From CAYTAP01 sp964435775 (GTDB lineage Bacteria; Planctomycetota; Phycisphaerae; Tepidisphaerales; Tepidisphaeraceae), in assembly GCA_964435775.1 (NCBI GenBank), contig CAYTAP010000086.1, forward strand, positions 1-18,001: a DNA stretch of 18,001 nucleotides. The letters run 5' to 3'. The notes below the pieces were generated by a model. That model worked only from the letters and a program-made list of their open reading frames with translations. It was not told the DNA's origin and ran no database searches. A program made the position numbers and the translations under genes. Numbering within the stretch: position 1 is the first letter of the stretch; the number at the start of each line of letters is the position of its first letter. Positions 13,735 through 18,001 of the stretch are shown here, one piece after another.

Positions 13735-13798
13735 GGAGGGCGGCGGTCCTCCGCCGCCGCGTTCATCCATCAACGGCGTCGCGGGAGCGACGCCCTCC
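13735..13798. repeat. Composite cruciform-like element with two internal hairpins
   Basis: Outer arms GGAGGGCG (13735-13742) and CGCCCTCC (13791-13798) enclose two hairpins: GGCGGCGG/CCGCCGCC (13739-13746, 13751-13758) and GGCGTCGC/GCGACGCC (13775-13782, 13787-13794). The second has the loop GGGA, the same as hairpin copy 2 at 1813-1834. It lies 49 bp after copy 3 of the GTPGEG repeat, between two convergent genes. Confidence 0.78.
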
Positions 13799-13850
13799 AA
13801 CGGAACCAGGCAATGTCACGGCGGGCCATCTGATAGGGCTCCGCATCACC

Positions 13851-16220
13851 TTACACCGGCGCCGCGATGAGCTGCCGCTCGTAGAGTTGCTGATACGTCT
13901 CGCACGTTTGCAGCAAGTCCGCGTGCTGGCCTTGCGCGACGATCTTTCCGCGATCCATGACGACGATGGAGTCGGCCGACAGGATCGTGCTGAAGCGGTG
14001 GGCGATGATGAACGTCGTTCGTTCCCGCATCAGGCTTTCCACCGCCTGTTGGATGAGGTGTTCGCTCTCGGCGTCCACCTGGCTGGTCGCCTCGTCAAGA
14101 ATCAGGATCGGGCTGTCGCGATAAATGGCTCGCGCGATGCAGAGCCGCTGCTTTTGTCCGCCGGAGAGTTGGCCGCCCATTTCGCCGAGGAGGGTGTCAT
14201 ACCCTTCGGCCTTTTCCATGATGAACTCGTGCGCGAATGCGCGCTTGGCGGCCGTGATGATCCGCTCTCGATCCGGGTTCGGTCGGCCGTAGGCGATGTT
14301 GTCGGCGATGGTACCGGGGAAGATGACAGAATCCTGCGTGACGATGGCGATCTGCTCCCGCAGGCTCTTGAGCGTCGCGGTTCGAATGTCCACGCCGTCG
14401 ATGCAAATGCGGCCGCGCTGCGGATCGTAAAATCGGGGCAACAGCGCCATGAGCGTCGTCTTGCCCGATCCGTTGCGCCCGACGATGGCGACGGATTGCC
14501 CCTTGACGATGGTGAGCGAGACATCGTCCACCGCCACGCTTGGCGCATCGGGATAGGTGTACGAGACGCCTTCAAAGCGAATTTCCCGCGCCAGGGGGGG
14601 GAGTTTGCGATGATGTCGTGCCGCCACGGGTGCCGGCGCCGATTGGTCCGCACGGGGTGCGGACCCTACATGCTTATGAAGAGCTACGTCCCCTTCATTC
14701 AAACCCGCGCAGGGTGTGGATCCTACATCTTGTTCTCCATCGCCGACTGCCGACCGCCGACTGCCGACTCTTTCCCCCAACTCCTTCGGTCTCTCGGCCG
14801 GCAGGTCGAGCAGTTCAAAAATTCGCGCCGCCGCCGCGCTCGCCTTGCTCAACACATTGTTCACCTTCCCCAGCCGACGAAGCGACTCTCCGATCCCCAT
14901 CAGACACGCCATGACCAGGAAAAACCGCTCGACCGTCAGCGTATGCGAGATGAGCACGAGGTACGATGCGAACAGGAGCACCGCCCCCACCACCAGGAGC
15001 GTCAGCGTCTCCATCGTGGGCGTGCTCCAGGCGTCGATTCGGCTCATGCGAAGCTGCTGGCTGACCAGTTGATCCATGATTCCCGTGTACCGCCTTCGCT
15101 CGTGCCGCTCGGCATTGGCGCCCTTGACCACGCGGATGCCGATCAGCGTCCCTTCGATCTGCCCCAGCATCGCGCTGCTTCGTTGCAGCGCTTTGCGATT
15201 GGCGCGGCGCATCTTTTTGCCGAACTTGCGGATGATCGTCACCATGATCGGCGCGAAGATGACGATGAAGAGTGTCAGACGCCAACTGGCCGCCATCGCC
15301 AGTCCGAACGCCATCGCGGCGCGGATCGGTTCCTGGATCGCCTGCCCGAGGACCGTCTTAAACCCGTTCTCCAGCCCCTGCGAATCCTGCACAAGCCGGC
15401 TGGTCACATCGCTCGACCCGCGCTGTCCGAAGTAATTAAGCGGGATATGCAGCACATGGTCGTACAGCTTTCGTCGAATGTCATTGACAGACAGAATGGC
15501 GGCCTTGTCAGACAGATATTCCTGAAAAAAGCGAAAAAAGTTGCCGATGACTGCCAAAATCGCGATGACCGCGAAGATGACGCCAATCGCCGCGACGGGG
15601 TGCGTCGGGAGGTGTGAGGCGATTTGGCGGGCTTGAATCCAGTACCAGGGCACCGGTTTGAGTGTGATGGCGACCGGTGCCCCCACTTCGCGGCGCACGG
15701 TGAGGATCGACGCCTCCGGCGACGACATCTCGGCCAGCAACCGTGCCGCCGCCGCCACTTTCGCCTTCTCGGCATCCTCGGCGGCTTGCTCAAGATTGGA
15801 CGTTGGATATTGACTGTTCGATGTTGACTGTTCGGCGTTCGCCCTTTCCTTCGCGTCTCCAGCCCCCCCACCACCTGCGGCTCCAACGCCGATGATGATG
15901 TCCCCATCGGTGAGCCCCGCCTCCCCAGCCGGCGTGTTCGCCTTCACCCCCGCGACCTGCACCCGCGTCGGTTCCTCAAACAGCTTGGCCCCCAGGCGAT
16001 ATTCCACCACCTGCCGATTGACCCACCCTGCCACCGTATCGCCATTGATGAGCACCCGCAGCATCGGGAGCATCGTGCTCAGGCCGCTCGTGAACGCGGC
16101 ACCCACGAAAAAGGCGCAAATGACCGAAATGATCACGATCCCGCGGTGCGGATACAAAAATCGGCACGCCCGCCAGAAGTCGGCGTTCTTCTTATGTTTC
16201 GGCAAGCTTTCGCCACTCAT
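13851..16220 (-). CDS. MsbA-like ABC exporter with periplasmic PDZ-like insert
   Basis: Fused ABC exporter of 789 aa (usual MsbA length is about 580). Membrane segment 1 is near residues 27-58. Then a large extracytoplasmic insert (about 75-195) has PDZ-like features, VQVAGVKANTPAGEAGLTDG then DIIIGVG, and SILTVRREVGAPVAITL. The transmembrane domain resumes at about 209 (VAAIGVIFAVIAILAVIG) through 450. The ATPase domain, from about 545, has Walker A GRNGSGKT (581-588), Q-loop TQDSVIFPGT, LSGGQKQR signature (685-692), Walker B ILILDEAT and switch His741. A 50-residue stretch (about 483-534) between the halves and a segment at about 127-144 in the PDZ insert are translated interspersed repeats, accounting for part of the extra length. 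All catalytic residues are intact. Likely lipid or lipid-linked substrate, by family; the true substrate is unknown. No other transporter part is adjacent. Confidence 0.93.
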   Translation of the reverse strand: MSGESLPKHKKNADFWRACRFLYPHRGIVIISVICAFFVGAAFTSGLSTMLPMLRVLINGDTVAGWVNRQVVEYRLGAKLFEEPTRVQVAGVKANTPAGEAGLTDGDIIIGVGAAGGGGAGDAKERANAEQSTSNSQYPTSNLEQAAEDAEKAKVAAAARLLAEMSSPEASILTVRREVGAPVAITLKPVPWYWIQARQIASHLPTHPVAAIGVIFAVIAILAVIGNFFRFFQEYLSDKAAILSVNDIRRKLYDHVLHIPLNYFGQRGSSDVTSRLVQDSQGLENGFKTVLGQAIQEPIRAAMAFGLAMAASWRLTLFIVIFAPIMVTIIRKFGKKMRRANRKALQRSSAMLGQIEGTLIGIRVVKGANAERHERRRYTGIMDQLVSQQLRMSRIDAWSTPTMETLTLLVVGAVLLFASYLVLISHTLTVERFFLVMACLMGIGESLRRLGKVNNVLSKASAAAARIFELLDLPAERPKELGERVGSRRSAVGDGEQDVGSTPCAGLNEGDVALHKHVGSAPRADQSAPAPVAARHHRKLPPLAREIRFEGVSYTYPDAPSVAVDDVSLTIVKGQSVAIVGRNGSGKTTLMALLPRFYDPQRGRICIDGVDIRTATLKSLREQIAIVTQDSVIFPGTIADNIAYGRPNPDRERIITAAKRAFAHEFIMEKAEGYDTLLGEMGGQLSGGQKQRLCIARAIYRDSPILILDEATSQVDAESEHLIQQAVESLMRERTTFIIAHRFSTILSADSIVVMDRGKIVAQGQHADLLQTCETYQQLYERQLIAAPV
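14645..14665. repeat. GGTCCGCAC palindrome inside the ABC exporter gene
   Basis: Perfect stem GGTCCGCAC (14645-14653) and GTGCGGACC (14657-14665), loop GGG, followed by CTACAT. Same family as 1770-1791 and 1813-1834. A decayed half copy, AGGGTGTGGATCCTACAT (14711-14728), follows after the CTTATGA-AGCTACGTCC segment at 14672-14691. All lie in frame in the linker between transmembrane and ATPase domains. Confidence 0.8.
14743..14770. repeat. Four tandem 7-bp units inside the ABC exporter gene
   Basis: Units CCGACTG, CCGACCG, CCGACTG and CCGACTC follow each other without gap. On the minus strand they contribute ESRQSAVGGRQS-like coding; in this frame the protein reads ERVGSRRSAVGDGE. A 7-bp unit is not a multiple of three, so a change of one copy would shift the frame of the ATPase domain. 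Confidence 0.75.
15793..15834. repeat. Three tandem 14-bp units inside the PDZ-like insert coding region
   Basis: Units AGATTGGACGTTGG, ATATTGACTGTTCG and ATGTTGACTGTTCG stand in tandem; the last two match at 13 of 14 bases and the first is more diverged. The total of 42 bp is a multiple of three, so the frame is kept; it reads AEQSTSNSQYPTSNLE on the minus strand. This resembles 'GGATATTGGATGTTCG' interspersed repeats of planctomycete and verrucomicrobial genomes (recollection, unverified). Confidence 0.8.
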
Positions 16221-16307
16221 GAATCAAGTCCCGCGTTGCCCCGCCACGCCCCGCGGCGAAGTATAACCGTGGAGCGCGCTCACGGGTATATGGCCGCGGC
16301 GGCGGAT

Positions 16308-16559
16308 GGATTTTCGATTTTTGATTTGCGATTTTTGATTGGGGGGAGTGCAGACGGATTGTCACCACGGAGGACACGGCCTTCGGCTCTGAGGCTCAGG
16401 CTCGAAGAGAGAGCACGGAGAAGCATCCATTTGGACCTCTTGATTTCTCCGTGTACTCCGTGTCCTCCGTGGTGAATCAGATGAGCGCATGAGGAACGCC
16501 ACCCGCTTTTGCAGACAATCTCCCCAATCCAAAATCATCCATCAAAAATCGAAAATTCC
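16308..16559. repeat. Large nested palindrome between the ABC exporter and the reductase
   Basis: Fills most of the 380-bp divergent gap. The outer AT-rich arms are 16308-16344 (GGATTTTCGATTTTTGATT, repeated at 14-bp spacing) and 16522-16559 (reverse complement with some mismatches). The inner arms are a perfect 17-bp pair, CACCACGGAGGACACGG (16363-16379) and CCGTGTCCTCCGTGGTG (16458-16474), enclosing a further 9-bp pair, CACGGAGAA (16414-16422) and TTCTCCGTG (16445-16453). Any promoter for the reductase must overlap the right outer arm; the exporter promoter lies left of 16308. Confidence 0.85.
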
Positions 16560-16600
16560 TTCGCGCTGACCGCTCCCGTGATCCCTGTTACACTGCCATC

Positions 16601-17182
16601 ATGACTACACCATCCACCAAACCCGTTCTCGATGTCATCGTCGCCAGCACCCGCCCCGGGCGGGTCGGGCTGCCGGTGGCCAATTGGTTCAACCAATTCG
16701 CCCAGGCGCACGGTAAGTATGAGGTTCGCTTTATCGACCTCGCCCGCGTCAATCTCCCGATCCTCGATGAGCCGCTTCACCCGGCCATGCAGAAGTACGA
16801 GCATCAGCACACCAAGGACTGGAGCGCGACGGTCAACGCGGCCGACGCCTACGCCATCGTCACCCCCGAATACAACTACGGCCCGCCGCCGGCCTTGATC
16901 AACGCCCTCAACTACGTCTACCGCGAATGGAACTACAAGCCCGTCGGCTTCGTCAGCTACGGCGGCATCTCCGGCGGCCTGCGCAGCGTGCAAATGCTCA
17001 AGCAAGTCGTCACCACGCTGAAACTGGTCCCCATGATGGAAGGCGTCGCCATTCCTTTCGTCAACGAACACCTCAAGGATGGCAAAACCTTCGAGGCCAA
17101 GGAATTCCACCAGAAAACCGCGACGCAAATGCTCGACGAACTGCTCAAGTGGACCGTCGCGCTGAAAACGATGCGGGCGTAG
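16601..17182 (+). CDS. NADPH-dependent FMN reductase family protein
   Basis: 193-aa flavodoxin-fold oxidoreductase that uses NAD(P)H to reduce FMN, quinones or azo-type compounds; cytosolic. The FMN phosphate-binding stretch is VIVASTRPGRVGLPVANWF (residues 13-31), and TPEYNYGPPPALINALNY with VSYGGISGGLRSVQML are the two other flavin/dimer contacts of the family. Length is normal (about 180-200). No good Shine-Dalgarno is seen before the ATG at 16601, and the upstream DNA is the nested palindrome. Substrate not predicted. It appears to be monocistronic: convergent with the transposase and divergent from the exporter. Confidence 0.92.
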   Translation: MTTPSTKPVLDVIVASTRPGRVGLPVANWFNQFAQAHGKYEVRFIDLARVNLPILDEPLHPAMQKYEHQHTKDWSATVNAADAYAIVTPEYNYGPPPALINALNYVYREWNYKPVGFVSYGGISGGLRSVQMLKQVVTTLKLVPMMEGVAIPFVNEHLKDGKTFEAKEFHQKTATQMLDELLKWTVALKTMRA

Positions 17183-17299
17183 CGCCTACTGCATAAGGAT
17201 GTGCCAGGCTTAAGGCGCCGCGCACGAAGTAAGCGGTTTGTGCTGATGTGGCGCAACGGCTTACTTTGCGCGCTGCGCTTGAGCGCCGCTTTACCGTAG

Positions 17300-17318
17300 C
17301 ACGGTCATCTTGACCGTG
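17300..17318. repeat. CACGGTCA palindrome
   Basis: Perfect 8-bp stem CACGGTCA (17300-17307) and TGACCGTG (17311-17318) around TCT. Flanked by GTAG and GTTCGCC. No T-run follows. Confidence 0.75.
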
Positions 17319-17412
17319 GTTCGCCGTACGCGGCGGACATCGGTGGGCATACCGACCGATTCAGCAAGAGCGAAGCGTTCTTCTTTTTCACATTGTGGTG
17401 GACGCACGGCTT

Positions 17413-17478
17413 CAGTCAGTGCAGACTGACTGATGCCTGCGGATGAACGGGTATCAGTCACGTGCCACCATGACTGAT
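17413..17478. repeat. Paired CAGTCAGT/ATCAGTCA hairpins
   Basis: Hairpin 1: CAGTCAGT (17413-17420), loop GCAG, ACTGACTG (17425-17432). Hairpin 2: ATCAGTCA (17453-17460), loop CGTGCCACCA, TGACTGAT (17471-17478), overlapping a GTGCCA/TGGCAC pair. Both share the CAGTCA core, so they are probably two arms of one element. Confidence 0.75.
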
Positions 17479-17541
17479 GGCACCCGACACATGGGAAACC
17501 GCGATTGATTCTTTACAATGGGAGTGTATAGTTTAGCCATT

Positions 17542-18001
17542 TCACGCCGCTTCACTGAGTGTGAAACGCAGGGGTTGAAGTAATTTCCATACTTGGCCTT
17601 TCAAGGTCGAGTTGCATTTTAATCGATGCGTCCACAAGGCGCTTCGAAGTGTCGCCAGCATATCGAGATACGATGGATGATCCTTGGGATGCATCCAGCC
17701 GCAGGCCGGATGATTCTGGCGATCGGCCTCGGCCGACTCGGCGCCCCACCACAAATACCACGCCTTGACCAGCGTTTGCACGATCAACGCCATCGGCGCT
17801 TGGCGCTCGACGGTTCGCGGACACCATCCCTGCACCTGCTCGAACCCGCCGTGCTGCTTGCCGTCGCGGATGCATTCCTCGATCGGCCAGCGGGCGGCGA
17901 AACGCTCGACGATCTCCTCGTCGGATGTCTCCGGATCGGTGCAAAAGGCGTAGTCGTCGTCCTGTTTGCCGACCGGATCCCGAATGATCAGCAGCTTGAT
18001 G
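17542..18001 (-). CDS. Transposase, DDE type (IS701/IS4-like), 3' part only
   Basis: The minus-strand frame is open to the right edge and gives the last 152 residues of a transposase. IKLLIIRDPVGKQDDDYAFC is a core strand, followed by SDEEIVERFAARWPIEECIR and DGKQHGGFEQVQGWCPRTVE; the Glu in WPIEE is the expected last acidic residue of the DDE triad, with the KQ-xx-G-xx-xxQ pattern of IS701-like enzymes. The C-terminal helices include LIVQTLVKAWYLWWG and end LKGQVWKLLQPLRFTLSEAA. The first two acidic residues lie outside the window. Family placement is from this motif only. Another overlapping frame on the same strand (17552-17944) is basic and repetitive and is not the real gene. Confidence 0.85.
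   Translation of the reverse strand, partial: IKLLIIRDPVGKQDDDYAFCTDPETSDEEIVERFAARWPIEECIRDGKQHGGFEQVQGWCPRTVERQAPMALIVQTLVKAWYLWWGAESAEADRQNHPACGWMHPKDHPSYLDMLATLRSALWTHRLKCNSTLKGQVWKLLQPLRFTLSEAA
17542..18001. mobile_element. Partial insertion sequence at right edge
   Basis: Deduced from the transposase gene; one end must lie left of 17542. Without the other end the terminal inverted repeats and target duplication cannot be recognised. The hairpin cluster next to it may be older local sequence or part of the insertion. Confidence 0.6.

Larger units (their letters stand above)
17183..17541. other. Hairpin-dense gap between the reductase and transposase genes
   Basis: No gene. Four palindromic units lie in a row: an imperfect pair with arms around GAAGTAAGCGGTT and AACGGCTTACTTTGCGCGC (17223-17273), CACGGTCA/TGACCGTG (17300-17318), CAGTCAGT/ACTGACTG (17413-17432) and ATCAGTCA/TGACTGAT (17453-17478). 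One end of the insertion element is expected near 17483-17541, but no terminal repeat can be recognised with only one side available. Confidence 0.6.

Noticed and set aside
13608..15617. 669-codon open frame on the plus strand
   Set aside because: It is antisense to the ABC exporter, whose ATPase and transmembrane motifs are unmistakable. The plus-strand translation is rich in Arg, Asp and His with no domain, typical of GC-rich antisense.
17413..17478. Possible CRISPR-like spacing of CAGTCA repeats
   Set aside because: Only two units, palindromic and of unequal size, with no regular repeat-spacer alternation.
17552..17944. 130-codon minus-strand frame overlapping the transposase
   Set aside because: Very basic and compositionally biased; the adjacent frame, open to the window edge, has the transposase motifs.

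Overview
The window is GC-rich DNA that reads best as a chromosome segment of a planctomycete, probably of the Phycisphaerae type. This is inferred from protein families: an LEPR-XLL secreted propeller protein, a PEP-CTERM protein, and a pseudopilin with a planctomycete-style processing tail. No rRNA, tRNA or CRISPR was seen. Genes are separated, and sometimes invaded, by many short palindromic or tandem repeats.

Layout. Positions 1-1617 (minus) carry arginine decarboxylase speA, cut by the window edge. A small Cys-rich gene (2022-2234, plus) follows, with a strong terminator. The minus strand then holds a pseudopilin (2488-3546) overlapping a PEP-CTERM gene (3539-4339), agmatine deiminase aguA (4622-5683), a VapBC-type pair (5722-6365), N-carbamoylputrescine amidase aguB (6433-7449), a second toxin-antitoxin pair (7516-8186) and holA (8308-9258). 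On the plus strand are a CmoB-like methyltransferase (9420-10229), an FG-GAP/NHL double-propeller secreted protein (10674-12626) and an unrecognised 249-aa protein (12836-13585). A minus-strand MsbA-like ABC exporter with a PDZ-like periplasmic insert (13851-16220), a plus-strand NADPH:FMN reductase (16601-17182) and the C-terminal part of a minus-strand DDE transposase (17542 to the right edge) complete the window.

Function. speA, aguA and aguB together encode the full route arginine to agmatine to N-carbamoylputrescine to putrescine. All three lie on one strand within 7.5 kb, but two toxin-antitoxin pairs and two surface-protein genes are interleaved with them.

The most unusual signal is the repeat content. 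At least ten kinds of short repeat occur between genes, two of them as nested palindromes with one inverted repeat enclosing another. Several have also entered coding sequence without breaking the frame: two copies in the pseudopilin leader, one tract in the PDZ-like insert of the ABC exporter, and several in that exporter's linker before the ATPase domain. A decayed REP-associated tyrosine transposase N-terminus with flanking direct repeats (10342-10540) shows that at least one such mobile system once operated here.
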